Source: CANJBX01 sp035556735
Lineage (GTDB): Bacteria; Pseudomonadota; Alphaproteobacteria; Rhizobiales; Xanthobacteraceae
Assembly (NCBI GenBank): GCA_035556735.1
Contig: DATMFF010000013.1
Coordinates: 248,001 to 312,000 of the forward strand
Length of the DNA stretch: 64,000 nt
Direction of reading: 5' to 3'
Below are positions 7,912-17,114 of this stretch, piece by piece. The translations under genes were made by a program, and so were the position numbers. A model generated the notes under the pieces. The model worked only from the letters and a program-made list of their open reading frames with translations. It did not search any database and had not been told where the DNA came from. How positions within the stretch are numbered: the stretch's first letter is position 1; each line of letters starts with the position of its first letter.

Positions 7912-10116
7912 ATGACCACATACATCGGCACTCCCACATCGCGCGTCGACGGGCGCGCAAAGGTCACCGGCGCCGCCAGATACGCGGCAGAGTTCAATGT
8001 TCCGGACCTCGTCCATGCCAGTGTGGTTACGTCGACCATCGCCAAGGGGCGCATCACCCGAATCGATGCCAGCGGCGCCCTGCGCTGCCGCGGGGTGATC
8101 GACGTGCTGACCCACGAGAACCGACCGGACATGGCCGACAGGGACGATGCCTACTGGGACGACGTCGCGCCCGATGACGGCTCCCCGTTTCGCCCGCTCT
8201 ATGATGACCGCGTGATGTTCAATCATCAGCCGATCGCCCTGGTGCTCGCCGAGGATTCCGAAACCGCGCGCTTCGCGGCGTCGCTCGTGCGCGTCGAATA
8301 CCAGCAGGAGAAGCAGATCACGGATCTCGCAAGCCAACGCGAGCGAGCCAAGACCGTCAAGAAGCCGGCCAAGCCGCGCGGCGATGCCGAAGCTGTGCTG
8401 GCGAAAGCGCCGGTGCGCCACGAGGCCGACTACGTCCTCCCCGCCGAACACCACAATCCAATGGAACTGTTCGCCACGACCGCGACCTGGGATGGCGACG
8501 GCAAGCTCACGGTCTATGACAAGACCCAGGGCGTGCAGAACGTCCAACAATATCTCTGCAGCATATTCGGCATGTCGCGCGATCAGATTCGCGTGGTCTC
8601 GCCGTTTGTCGGAGGCGCATTCGGCGCGGGGTTGCGCCCGCAGTACAACGCGCCGCTGGCGGTGCTTGCGGCGCTCGCCGTGCGCAGACCGGTGCGGCTC
8701 GTGCTATCCCGTCAGCAGATGTACGGTCTGAGCTATCGACCCGCCACCATCGAACACGTGGCGCTCGGCGCCGGCCGCGACGGCGCCCTGACCGCGATTA
8801 CCCACGAGGCGATCGCACAGACGTCGCGCTATGAGGACTTCTCGCGCAACGACACGGCATGGGCGGACCAGCTCTACACCTGCGGCAACGTCGTCTACAG
8901 GCACAAGCTCGTGCCGCTCGATCTGCCCACGCCCAGCGACATGCGCGCGCCGGGAGCGGCGAGCGGGGTTTATGCGCTGGAATGCGCCATGGACGAGCTC
9001 GCGGTCGCGGCCGGCGTCGATCCGCTGGAATTGCGCCTGCGCAACTACTCAGAGATCGAGCAGGGCGACGATCTCCCCTACACCAGCAAGCAGTTGCGCG
9101 AATGCTACCGGCGGGGCTCCGAGGCCTTCGGCTGGAGCCGTCGCAACGCGGCGCCCCGCTCCATGCGTGACGGACGTGAGCTCGTCGGCTGGGGCATGGC
9201 CACCGGCGTCTGGGAGGCGCTGCAGATGCCGCTGGCCGTGCGCATCGTACTGACGGCCAACGGCCACGCGGAAGTGTCCTGCGCCTGCTCCGACATCGGC
9301 ACCGGCACCTACACGATTATGGCGCAGGTCGCCGCCGACGCCCTCGGCCTCCCGATCGAGAATGTCAGCATCCGGCTCGGCGATTCGAGCCTGCCGCAGG
9401 CCCCCGTCGAAGGCGGCTCCTGGATGGCGGCCTCGGTGGCACACGGGATCGTCGCGACCGCCGGCGAGCTCCGCGGGGAACTGCTGCGCCTCGCCAAGTC
9501 GATGCCTCGTTCGCCCCTAGCCGATGCCGAAACGGACGACATCGCCCTGACAGACGGCATGATCGCCGACAAGCGGGAGGTCGGCCGTGCGGTGCCCATC
9601 GCCGACGCGATGCGCCACGGCGGCGTCGACCGCATCGCGCGCGAGAAGACGCACGAATTCAAGAAGCACGACAAATATGCCGCCAACACGCACTCGGCGA
9701 TCTTCGCCGAGGTGAAGGTCGACGAGCAGCTCGGCATCATCCGGGTCACCCGCGTGGTGAGCGCGGTCGCCGCAGGGCGCATCCTCAACACCAAGACCGC
9801 CGCCAACCAGATCGCCGGCGGGATGGTCTGGGGTATCGGCATGGCGCTGCACGAGGAGACGCTGATCGACCATCGGTTCGGCCGGGTCATGAACGCCAAC
9901 ATTGCCGAGTACCACGTCCCGGTGAACGCCGATGTACATGACATCAAGGTGATCTTCGTGGACGAGCCGGACGACATCATCAACCCCCTTGGCATCAAGG
10001 GCGTCGGAGAGATCGGCATCGTCGGGGTGGCGGCCGCGGTCGCCAACGCCGTCCACCATGCGACCGGCAAACGGGTGCGCGACCTCCCGATTACCCTCGA
10101 CAAGCTCCTCGACTGA
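7912..10116 (+). CDS. paoC: Aldehyde oxidoreductase molybdenum-binding subunit, PaoC-like
   Basis: Large catalytic subunit (734 residues from the ATG at 7912; a GTG at 7903, overlapping the previous stop, would add three). It holds the molybdopterin cofactor and oxidises aldehydes to acids by hydroxylation. Family motifs include VGGAFGAGL in the first cofactor-binding region, RAPGAASGVYA in the substrate channel region, a VEGGSW stretch and the C-terminal GVGEIGIVG whose glutamate is the catalytic base. It lies last in the paoABC-like operon. No dedicated XdhC/PaoD chaperone gene follows, so cofactor insertion must depend on a gene elsewhere. Confidence 0.9.
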   Translation: MTTYIGTPTSRVDGRAKVTGAARYAAEFNVPDLVHASVVTSTIAKGRITRIDASGALRCRGVIDVLTHENRPDMADRDDAYWDDVAPDDGSPFRPLYDDRVMFNHQPIALVLAEDSETARFAASLVRVEYQQEKQITDLASQRERAKTVKKPAKPRGDAEAVLAKAPVRHEADYVLPAEHHNPMELFATTATWDGDGKLTVYDKTQGVQNVQQYLCSIFGMSRDQIRVVSPFVGGAFGAGLRPQYNAPLAVLAALAVRRPVRLVLSRQQMYGLSYRPATIEHVALGAGRDGALTAITHEAIAQTSRYEDFSRNDTAWADQLYTCGNVVYRHKLVPLDLPTPSDMRAPGAASGVYALECAMDELAVAAGVDPLELRLRNYSEIEQGDDLPYTSKQLRECYRRGSEAFGWSRRNAAPRSMRDGRELVGWGMATGVWEALQMPLAVRIVLTANGHAEVSCACSDIGTGTYTIMAQVAADALGLPIENVSIRLGDSSLPQAPVEGGSWMAASVAHGIVATAGELRGELLRLAKSMPRSPLADAETDDIALTDGMIADKREVGRAVPIADAMRHGGVDRIAREKTHEFKKHDKYAANTHSAIFAEVKVDEQLGIIRVTRVVSAVAAGRILNTKTAANQIAGGMVWGIGMALHEETLIDHRFGRVMNANIAEYHVPVNADVHDIKVIFVDEPDDIINPLGIKGVGEIGIVGVAAAVANAVHHATGKRVRDLPITLDKLLD

Positions 10117-10201
10117 GCAGCGACGGGTGCGAACGACGCAATCGGACGTTAGCGCGCGCAGATTTGGCGTGCGGGAGTCCCACCGCAGCCTGGCGCCGGC
10201 T

Positions 10202-10642
10202 TCAGGTCCGTGGTCGAGGTATGGTCCCCGGCGCGGCGATCGCGCTTTCGATCACCGCTTCCGCCGGAGCCAGCCGCTCGGCCATGCCTGCTGGCAGCCC
10301 GTGCTTGCCCTCCAACGAACTGGCTCGATTGAATGTCACCCAGGTCGCTCCATCCGGATCTTCCCGAACCAGCACGCGCAGGGGAAGCTCGAGACCGAAA
10401 TCCGGCGCTGCGAGCATGAGTGGCGTTCCTCCGCGCGGGTTGCCGTAGATGAGGACGGTAGTGGGAGGCATGTCGAGCCCCGCCGACCTCGCCCCGGCCT
10501 GATGATCGATGACGGCGAAGATCGTAAAGCCCTTTCTTTCGAGTGCCGCCCGCAGGCGCGCTAGCGATTCTGAGAACGAAAACGCGCTTCTGAGCCGAAC
10601 GGAAGCGGACCCCGCGGAATTGGTCGATAGCGTACCGTTCAT
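10202..10642 (-). CDS. DUF302 domain protein
   Basis: A 146-residue DUF302 protein when started at the ATG at 10642; an ATG at 10687 is also in frame. The conserved part reads SLARLRAALERKGFTIFAVIDH near the N-terminus, then a TTVLIYGNPRGGTPLM strand and a LPLRVLV strand, the usual order of this small alpha/beta fold. The biochemical role of the family is unknown; members are often linked to redox or copper contexts. No signal peptide is apparent. It is transcribed away from the P450 gene, and the two share a roughly 230-base control region. Confidence 0.8.
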   Translation of the reverse strand: MNGTLSTNSAGSASVRLRSAFSFSESLARLRAALERKGFTIFAVIDHQAGARSAGLDMPPTTVLIYGNPRGGTPLMLAAPDFGLELPLRVLVREDPDGATWVTFNRASSLEGKHGLPAGMAERLAPAEAVIESAIAAPGTIPRPRT

Positions 10643-10878
10643 CCGAACACTCGGCAGTTGCGGTGACTCGCGCTGGAACTGTGGCAAACTGCGCGCACTC
10701 CGATCACTCTGGTCCCCTATATATAGACACCATTGACGCCGGATCCGGAGGGGCTGCCGCCGGCAGGCACGGGATCACCCGACGAGGCACACGGTCGCGC
10801 CACTGATATGGTGCCGCTTCGGGTTGCGCGCATGGCGGGCCTTTGGATCGGCGACACGAACATAGGAGTGGCTTGCCT

Positions 10879-12111
10879 ATGATCCAGAGCGTCGATCTCA
10901 CCAGTCAGGACTATTTTCGCAATCCGGCCGCCGCTGTCGAACGATTGCGGGCTGCCGGTCCGGTTCTTGAAATCCGGTTTCCGATCGTCGGCAAGGTCTG
11001 GATCACGACCACGCAGGATCTTGCCGCGCGCGTTCTGAAGGGCAGCCGCACCTTCACATTGCGCAAGGACGGCGGCGCAATCGCCGGAATGCGGTGGTGG
11101 ATGCCTGGCGTGATCCGCGCGATCGCCGACAACATGCTCACCATGGACGAGCCGGATCACACGCGGCTGCGCAGCATCGTCGACGAGGCGTTCCGCCGGC
11201 GGGCCATTCTGGCAATGGAGCCACGGATCCTTGCGCTTGCCGGCGCGCTGGCGGATGACCTTTTCACCGAGGGGATGCCGGCCGATCTGGTCGATCGGTT
11301 TGCGCGCAGGCTGCCGCTGGCGGTCATCTGCGAATTGCTCGGGCTTCCCGATGCCGACCGCCCGAAGTTCATCGCCTGGACCAACCGCTTCACGCGCCTG
11401 ACCAATGCGGCCGGCTTCCTGGGCTTGATCCCCGCCATGATGTCCATGCGGCGCTATCTCGAACACCGCCTCGATGTCACGCGCCAGGAGGGAGGCGACG
11501 GCCTGATCGCGGAACTCGTACGGGTCGAGAAGGACGGGGGTCGCATCAGCCGGCGCGAAATGGTCGCGATGGTGTTCCTGCTGCTCGGCGCCGGTACGGA
11601 AACCACCACGCATCTGATCAGCGGTTCTGTCTACGAGCTTCTCAGGGTTCCCGACCTGCGGGATTGGCTGGCGCAGGACTGGAGTCGCGCCAATCTCGCC
11701 GTCGAGGAATTCCTCCGTTTCGTCTCGCCGGTGCAGTTTTCGAAGCCCCGCTACGTCCGGACCGACGTGGAACTCGATGGCGTGCGGGTGCCGAAGGGCG
11801 ACAGGATCATGGCGATGCTGGCTGCCGCCAACATGGACCCGCACGCGAATTCGCACCCGGAGAAGCTCGACCTGACGCGGCAGCCGAACCGCCACCTGGC
11901 TTTTGGCACGGGGATCCACTTCTGCCTCGGCCACCAGCTCGCGCGCATCGAAGGCAAATGCGCGTTGGAAGCGCTGCTGACCCGCTGGCCAAAACTGGAG
12001 CTCGCAGCGTCCGACCAGCAGATCAGATGGCGGGAACGCCCCGGCATCCGGGCGCTTGCCAGTCTGCCAGTGAGGCCGGGGGACCCGTCGGCGGCGCCAG
12101 CGGGACGATGA
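10879..12111 (+). CDS. Cytochrome P450
   Basis: A soluble bacterial class I P450 of 410 residues. The I-helix oxygen-activation motif (GAGTETTTHLI), the K-helix EFLR (ExxR) and the haem-binding loop FGTGIHFCLGHQLAR with its proximal cysteine are all present. The start at 10879 is preferred because AGGAG lies ten bases upstream; an in-frame ATG at 10843 has none. It should need a ferredoxin and reductase, which are not coded nearby. The substrate cannot be predicted. It is transcribed toward the DUF5993/DsbB pair with a gap of about 130 bases. Confidence 0.93.
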   Translation: MIQSVDLTSQDYFRNPAAAVERLRAAGPVLEIRFPIVGKVWITTTQDLAARVLKGSRTFTLRKDGGAIAGMRWWMPGVIRAIADNMLTMDEPDHTRLRSIVDEAFRRRAILAMEPRILALAGALADDLFTEGMPADLVDRFARRLPLAVICELLGLPDADRPKFIAWTNRFTRLTNAAGFLGLIPAMMSMRRYLEHRLDVTRQEGGDGLIAELVRVEKDGGRISRREMVAMVFLLLGAGTETTTHLISGSVYELLRVPDLRDWLAQDWSRANLAVEEFLRFVSPVQFSKPRYVRTDVELDGVRVPKGDRIMAMLAAANMDPHANSHPEKLDLTRQPNRHLAFGTGIHFCLGHQLARIEGKCALEALLTRWPKLELAASDQQIRWRERPGIRALASLPVRPGDPSAAPAGR

Positions 12112-12242
12112 GCGCGCATGCTGGCGCCCCGCAACCGCTTCGTTATAGTCGAGCGGTCGACGACGCCGGGCTGATTCTTTGGCGACCGTGGCACCTCGGC
12201 GCTCGACGCGTCCTCGAAGTTGCTGGCGCGGGTCTTGAGACA

Positions 12243-12401
12243 ATGGAATTCATAGCACTCTTTGTGGCCCTCACCATCGCGATGCTGGTTGCGTGGCTCG
12301 GCACGCGCCCGTTCGCGCTCCTGCTGTTCGCCGCAGTGCTCGCCGCCTCGATCGGAACCTACCTGCATCACGCGACCGACGTTCTCAAGCTATCGTTCTG
12401 A
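12243..12401 (+). CDS. DUF5993 small membrane protein
   Basis: A 52-residue protein with two hydrophobic stretches (roughly residues 3-18 and 25-42) and a C-terminal HHATDVLKLSF, typical of the DUF5993 family that occurs directly ahead of dsbB-like genes. Seven bases separate its stop from the dsbB GTG. It probably assists or stabilises the neighbouring thiol oxidase in the inner membrane; no activity is known. The frame stays open far upstream through the P450 gene, but only this part is hydrophobic and family-like. Confidence 0.8.
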   Translation: MEFIALFVALTIAMLVAWLGTRPFALLLFAAVLAASIGTYLHHATDVLKLSF

Positions 12402-12408
12402 GGCACTC

Positions 12409-12966
12409 GTGACCCGCCCGCTCGCCGTCACCCTGAACGCGCTCGGCCTTTACGCGATCGCATTTGTTCTCGCGGCCGCCTTCGCGGCGCAACTGGCGCT
12501 GCATGAACTCCCCTGCCCGCTGTGCATGCTCCAGCGCATCCAGTTCGCTATGCTCGCGATCGGGCCGATGCTCAACATCCGCTACGGTCCGCGATCCAGC
12601 CACTATGCGCTTTCGCTCCTCGCCGCCGTTGTCGGCGCCGCCTTCTCCATGCGCCAGGTTCTGCTGCACATCACGCCGGGCGATCCCGGCTATGGCAGCG
12701 CAATCTTGGGATATCACTACTACACGTGGGCGTTTCTCGGATTCTCGTCGGCAATCGTTCTGCTGGCGCTCATGCTGCTGTTCGACCGCCAGTTCGAGAC
12801 GCATGATGTGCGGGAGCAGAACCGTCCCGGCGCGTTTGCACGTGTTGCGGCGTGGCTGGTGATCGGTTTGGCCGCCCTGAATATCGTCTCGACCGCACTC
12901 GAATGCGGATTCGGCGCATGCGCCGACAACCCCGTCGAATACGAACTGCTCAAGCTGCAGCGGTGA
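12409..12966 (+). CDS. dsbB: Disulfide bond formation protein B family
   Basis: A 185-residue inner-membrane thiol oxidase that passes electrons from DsbA to quinone. It starts with GTG at 12409. The first periplasmic motif is CPLC (C36, C39) followed by the quinone-site-like QR. Hydrophobic segments lie near 8-30, 44-57, 66-85, 108-125 and 145-165. In classic DsbB the second reactive cysteine pair is in the periplasmic loop after the third segment. That loop (86-107) has no cysteine here. Instead C166 and C171 follow an apparent fifth segment, which would also place them in the periplasm. Pairing with DUF5993 suggests a distinct DsbB subgroup. Confidence 0.88.
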   Translation: MTRPLAVTLNALGLYAIAFVLAAAFAAQLALHELPCPLCMLQRIQFAMLAIGPMLNIRYGPRSSHYALSLLAAVVGAAFSMRQVLLHITPGDPGYGSAILGYHYYTWAFLGFSSAIVLLALMLLFDRQFETHDVREQNRPGAFARVAAWLVIGLAALNIVSTALECGFGACADNPVEYELLKLQR

Positions 12967-12987
12967 GAACGGGCATCTGTTCGCCGC

Positions 12988-13634
12988 TCAAGCCGATCTC
13001 GAGAGCACGATGTGCGTGGCGTTCTCCGACTGCACGTGCCCGGTCAGCGCGTATCCGAGCGCCGGCAGGTCGATCCCCCCAAACAGCGCCTCGCCACTGC
13101 CCAGCAGGATGGGCGAAATCGCCACGTGCATGTGATCGATCAGGCGGGCGTTGAGGTACTGCCGGACGGTCGCGACCCCGCCACCAACACGGACGTCGCG
13201 GCTGCCGGCCGCATCGGTCGCGCACGCGAGCGCCTCCTGGATACCACCGGTCACGAAATGGAAGGTCGTACCTCCGTTCATTTCAATCGGCGCACGCGCG
13301 TGGTGGCTCAGGACGAATACCGGCACATGATAGGGCGGCTCGTCGCCCCACCAGCCGCGCCACGACTCGTCCGGCCATGGACCCCGCACGGGGCCGAACA
13401 TGTTGCGACCGAGGATCCAGGCACCGATGTTCTCGAACCCCCGCGCCGCGAAGTCATCGTCGATCCCGCTCGTTCCGCCGTCCCGCCCCAGCATGCGCTG
13501 AAAGGTGCGGGTCGGAATAAACCACTCATGCAATGCCTCCCCGCCCTTGCCCAGCGGGTTGTCGCGGCTCTGGCCGGGGCCGCCCCATACCCGTCGAGCG
13601 AGAGGGTGAAGGCGTGGACGCGCAGTCTCGGCAT
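12988..13634 (-). pseudogene. RibD-C/dihydrofolate-reductase-like gene broken by a frameshift
   Basis: The product belongs to the RibD C-terminal/DHFR-like group. The N-terminus MPRLRVHAFTLSLDGYG is coded from the ATG at 13634, while the rest (DNPLGKGGEALHEW through GGGVATVRQYLNARLIDHMHV to the stop at 12988) is in another frame. The two frames meet in a G/C homopolymer-rich stretch at about 13574-13590, where one missing base would restore the expected YGAGPGQS reading. It lies eight bases after the VOC gene and is probably co-transcribed with it. The lesion could be genuine or a sequencing error; everything downstream is well conserved. Confidence 0.8.
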
Positions 13635-13642
13635 GACAAATG

Positions 13643-14068
13643 TCACTCCCCATTCGGCAGCAATGCCGGGTTCCACACCACTTCCCAGAGGTGCCCATCC
13701 GGATCCCGGAAATATCCGGCATAGCCGCCATAGAATGTATCCTGTGGCGGTTTGACAATCGCGGCACCGGCGCGGCGCGCCTGCGCGATCACTTCGTCGA
13801 CCTCCTCGCGGCGGACCACATTGTGCCCGATGGTGAATGACGTCGGGCTTGCTTGCGTTTTCGGAAGACCGGTATCGTGCGCGATGTCATCCTGCGCCCA
13901 GATCGCGAGTCTCAAGCCGCCCGCAAGCTCGAAGAAGGCCACTGCGCCGTGCTCGAATTCGCGCCCGATGATTCCTTCGGTCGGCAATCCCAGGCCATCG
14001 CGATAAAATGCCAGGGAGCGTTCGAGGTCAGACACCCCGATCGTCAGAACGGATATACGCGGCTGCAT
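13643..14068 (-). CDS. VOC (glyoxalase/bleomycin resistance) family protein
   Basis: A 141-residue vicinal-oxygen-chelate protein. It has the paired beta-alpha-beta modules: SVLTIGVSDLERSLAFYRDGLG at the N-terminus and GYAGYFRDPDGHLWEVVWNP at the C-terminus, where the final glutamate is a usual metal ligand. Members are dioxygenases, isomerases or drug-binding proteins; this short single-copy form is the undefined general type. An in-frame TTG lies six bases upstream at 14074, but the ATG at 14068 is preferred. It heads a two-gene unit with the frameshifted RibD-like gene. Confidence 0.85.
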   Translation of the reverse strand: MQPRISVLTIGVSDLERSLAFYRDGLGLPTEGIIGREFEHGAVAFFELAGGLRLAIWAQDDIAHDTGLPKTQASPTSFTIGHNVVRREEVDEVIAQARRAGAAIVKPPQDTFYGGYAGYFRDPDGHLWEVVWNPALLPNGE

Positions 14069-14113
14069 GCTCAAGTCTCTCGCGCGTGGCGGGATGATGT
14101 CGGGCTTGGCGTT

Positions 14114-15397
14114 TCAGGCTGCCCGCTCGGACGGATCCTCGCGGAAAACGGCGACATTTTTGCGAGCGCCGCGCGGCCATGGAAGCAGGACGAATGCGAG
14201 GGTCGCAGCCACGAGCAGCGCGGCAATCGTCAAGAACGCCAGCATCAGAGAATCCGCCCCCTCCGCGGCGCTCGCCGATACGACGAGGCCGGTGAGCCAT
14301 TGCATGACGGCCACCCCCAAGAACACGGCCGTGTTGAACACCGCGAACGCGCGGCCCGCCACCTCCCCGGAATAGGCGGCACGGACGTCGGCATATTGCA
14401 GGACGAAGTACCCGGTGAGAAATCCCAGCAGGACGACGAGGCCTACGTCGACGAGCGCGTGCGAGGACACCGCCAGCATCACGAAAGCCGCCGCGTAAGC
14501 CAGCGTGCATCCGACGATCAAAAATCGGCGCGGGCGCGGCCCAACATCGATCAGGCCGAACGCCGGTGGCCCGAGCAGGGTCGCGACGGAGGCCGCGAGC
14601 ACGACGTGACCGCTTTGGACCAGGGTGTAACCATGCCGTTCGACAAGCATCGGGACAGCCCAGAGGCCGCGCAACGTGATGAAGGAGGCGTACGTCACCA
14701 GACCAAGCACCAGGATGCCGAGCGTATGCCGCTGCGCAAGGATCGGTCCGATTTTGACAAGAGCGCCGACGAGGGTTTCCCTCGGCTGCCCGTGACGGCC
14801 CTCGTCGTCTGAAACCAGCAGGACGACCGCCAGCAGCACGAAGCCGGCGCAAGCGGCCAGCACAAGAAAACCCGCCCGCCACGACCAGGTCGCGACGACC
14901 CACGCCAGCGGCGTTCCGGTCGCCAGCATGCCGATGCCGCTGGCGCTGAGCACGAGGCCCGACAAACGCGAGAACTGCTCGGGCGGATATCGGTTGGCCA
15001 CGAACACGAGCGCGCCGAGAAATGCAGGTGCGCAACCGATGCCCACCAGCAATTGCCCCGCGATGAGCACGGGCAGACTCGGCGCGAATGCCGACACGAG
15101 GACGCCCGCAATGGCAAGCACGAAGGCGCCGGCAACCGTGCGCCGCACCCCATAGACGTCGAGCGTCACCCCGATGGCAACCTGCGTTGCCGCAAACGCA
15201 AGGTGGAAAGCGCCGGCGAACAGGCCGAGTTCCTGTGCGGTCGCGCCGAACTCCGCCTGCAGATCGCCCGCGACGACCGTAGCCACGGTCCGGAACGCCT
15301 GACTCATAGCGGCGACCGCCGAGAGCGTCGCCAGCATCACCCAGACGGGCACGGCCGACGGTTCCTTCGTCCCGATCTCCGATCGCTGACCACGCAT
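14114..15397 (-). CDS. MFS transporter
   Basis: A 427-residue major facilitator with about twelve hydrophobic segments. The loop after segment 2 holds a motif-A-like DVYGVRR, and the first half contains GIGCAPAFLGALVFVANRYPP. The protein resembles the group annotated as CynX/NimT-like or general drug/metabolite exporters, but no substrate can be named. It is transcribed toward the VOC gene with a gap of about 45 bases, and may belong to the same transcript. Confidence 0.85.
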   Translation of the reverse strand: MRGQRSEIGTKEPSAVPVWVMLATLSAVAAMSQAFRTVATVVAGDLQAEFGATAQELGLFAGAFHLAFAATQVAIGVTLDVYGVRRTVAGAFVLAIAGVLVSAFAPSLPVLIAGQLLVGIGCAPAFLGALVFVANRYPPEQFSRLSGLVLSASGIGMLATGTPLAWVVATWSWRAGFLVLAACAGFVLLAVVLLVSDDEGRHGQPRETLVGALVKIGPILAQRHTLGILVLGLVTYASFITLRGLWAVPMLVERHGYTLVQSGHVVLAASVATLLGPPAFGLIDVGPRPRRFLIVGCTLAYAAAFVMLAVSSHALVDVGLVVLLGFLTGYFVLQYADVRAAYSGEVAGRAFAVFNTAVFLGVAVMQWLTGLVVSASAAEGADSLMLAFLTIAALLVAATLAFVLLPWPRGARKNVAVFREDPSERAA

Positions 15398-15471
15398 CTG
15401 CCTGACCTCGCCCTCCGGTTACCGGTCACGGGGCGCCGAACCGCGATTCGTCGCGAGTCACGAAGAGGACG

Positions 15472-16122
15472 TCAGGCTGGACCAGCCCGCAAGCGAGAGT
15501 TTCCGCGTCCTCGTGCCAGTTCCAATGCCAACAATCCCAACCAAAGCCAGCCAAGCATGGCTGCGGCGTAGAAGGCGATGCCTGTCAGGACAATGCCAGC
15601 CATGCCGAGCCCGATCAGGATCGGGAGCGCGAATCCAACGACGAGACTTAATCCGGCGAGCCAGTTGTGATGCCAAAGCTGTCTTGCGAACACAAAGCAG
15701 GAAAGGATCAGCGCAGAGAAAGCCACCATGAACCCGACGCTGTGCATGACAGCGCTCGCCGTCATCACCGGAGTCTGATCCTCGGGCGTGCCCGGTGGAA
15801 ATCCCAAGCCCGCCGGCGCGGGAAATATGCCGGCGATGACGAGTCCGATCCCGTAAAGACCGATCAGAGCGGGGCCCGCCGTTCCGACGGCCGCCGAGCG
15901 CATGCGGGCGGCGCAGGCCAGCACGAGCAGTCCCGAGATGATGAATGTCGCCACCATCACCCAGCCCCTCTCTCCAAGGCTGAGCATGCTGATCGCATGG
16001 CGATAGATATCGAATCCGGGCCTTGCGAACATCTCGACCGTCGATACCGTGAAGAACAGAATGCCCGCCGCGACGGCGGAGAAGAACAACGGCTCATCGC
16101 GGCGTGCAGCCAGATCCATCAT
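15472..16122 (-). CDS. DUF998 family membrane protein
   Basis: A 216-residue integral membrane protein with six to seven hydrophobic segments. The N-terminal region (FFTVSTVEMFARPGFDIYRHAISMLSLG) and the following FIISGLLVLACA match the DUF998 pattern. The start at 16122 is fixed by AGGAGG six bases upstream. Function is unknown. It lies about 25 bases downstream of the SRPBCC gene on the same strand, so it may be read from the ArsR-family promoter. Confidence 0.8.
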   Translation of the reverse strand: MMDLAARRDEPLFFSAVAAGILFFTVSTVEMFARPGFDIYRHAISMLSLGERGWVMVATFIISGLLVLACAARMRSAAVGTAGPALIGLYGIGLVIAGIFPAPAGLGFPPGTPEDQTPVMTASAVMHSVGFMVAFSALILSCFVFARQLWHHNWLAGLSLVVGFALPILIGLGMAGIVLTGIAFYAAAMLGWLWLGLLALELARGRGNSRLRAGPA

Positions 16123-16145
16123 GTGCAGCCTCCTTCGCACCAGAG

Positions 16146-16631
16146 CTAGCTCATCTGCGCCTTGATATACGCGGCCATCTGGTCGACGACCGTGCCCCAG
16201 CCGTCGTAGAAGCCCATCTGTTCATGGTTCTTGCGGGTCTCTTCGTTGCCGTGGATGGCAATCGCCGTATATCGCGTCCCGGAACCACGTCGTTCGAGTT
16301 GCAGCACGGCCGTGAAGAACGGCTTCGGCGAGGGCCGATACCCCGGAAGCAGCGTGTCGGTGAAGATGAGTCGCTCGTGCGGCGTGACTTCGAGATAGCA
16401 GCCCTCGTTCGTGAATTCCTGTCCATCGGGCGAGCGCATGACGCTACGGAACACGCCGCCCGGACGCAGGTCGAGCTCGCAGGCGGTGATCGTCCATGGC
16501 TTGGGCACGAACCAGTGACGGAGATGTTCCGGGGTCGTCCACGCCTTCCAGACGAGCTCGACCGGAACGTCGACATCGCGCTCGAGGACGAGATCCAGCG
16601 TCGGGTCGATCTTGATGACGGATGAGGTCAT
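16146..16631 (-). CDS. SRPBCC / AHSA1-type protein
   Basis: A 161-residue START-like protein of the AHSA1 (activator of Hsp90 ATPase 1-like) group. Typical segments are LVLERDVDVPVELVWKAWT near the N-terminus, a LRPGGVF turn and the C-terminal GWGTVVDQMAAYI. These proteins form a hydrophobic pocket and are thought to bind lipophilic ligands; the ligand here is unknown. Its ATG at 16631 overlaps the stop of the ArsR gene by four bases (ATGA), a very common regulator-effector pairing. Confidence 0.88.
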   Translation of the reverse strand: MTSSVIKIDPTLDLVLERDVDVPVELVWKAWTTPEHLRHWFVPKPWTITACELDLRPGGVFRSVMRSPDGQEFTNEGCYLEVTPHERLIFTDTLLPGYRPSPKPFFTAVLQLERRGSGTRYTAIAIHGNEETRKNHEQMGFYDGWGTVVDQMAAYIKAQMS

Positions 16632-17008
16632 TTGGACTCCTGTTCCTTCATTGTCATGAGATAGCTGTCGAGTTGGTCGAGGCGGCGCTCCCAAAGGCTT
16701 CGTTGGCGTCCGAGCCAATCCTCCGCGAGCCTCAGCCGCCCGGGCGCGATCTGGTAGGTGCGCACGCGGCCGACTTTGCGCGAGCGCACCAGTCCGCTTT
16801 TTTCGAGCACCTTGAGATGCTCGAGAAATGACGGCAGCGCCATTTGATACGGTGCCGCGAGTTCGCTCACCGACGCCGGTTTCGCACTGAGGCGCTCGAG
16901 GACATGGCGCCGCGTCGGATCGGACAGCGCTCGAAAGACACCATCGACCACCGTCGCCGCAGGGAATTGACGGCCGCGCTGGCGCTGGCCGCCTGTCCGC
17001 GGTGTCAT
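16628..17008 (-). CDS. ArsR-family winged-helix regulator
   Basis: A 126-residue regulator. The helix-turn-helix region reads FRALSDPTRRHVLERL, then ASVSELAAP and a recognition helix region SFLEHLKVLEKSGLVRSRKVGR. There are no cysteine metal sites, so it is not an arsenic sensor. It belongs to the SRPBCC-associated subgroup and is expected to repress its own two-gene operon. Translation is coupled to the SRPBCC gene. Confidence 0.9.
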   Translation of the reverse strand: MTPRTGGQRQRGRQFPAATVVDGVFRALSDPTRRHVLERLSAKPASVSELAAPYQMALPSFLEHLKVLEKSGLVRSRKVGRVRTYQIAPGRLRLAEDWLGRQRSLWERRLDQLDSYLMTMKEQESK

Positions 17009-17114
17009 CGCATTTGCCTCCGGGTTCGCTCCGCCGCGCCCTTGGGGCAGGGTTCATATCTCGGAGAAATACTTAGGTCAATTCCTAAATATAATCACTG
17101 GGCGAAGCCTTGGT

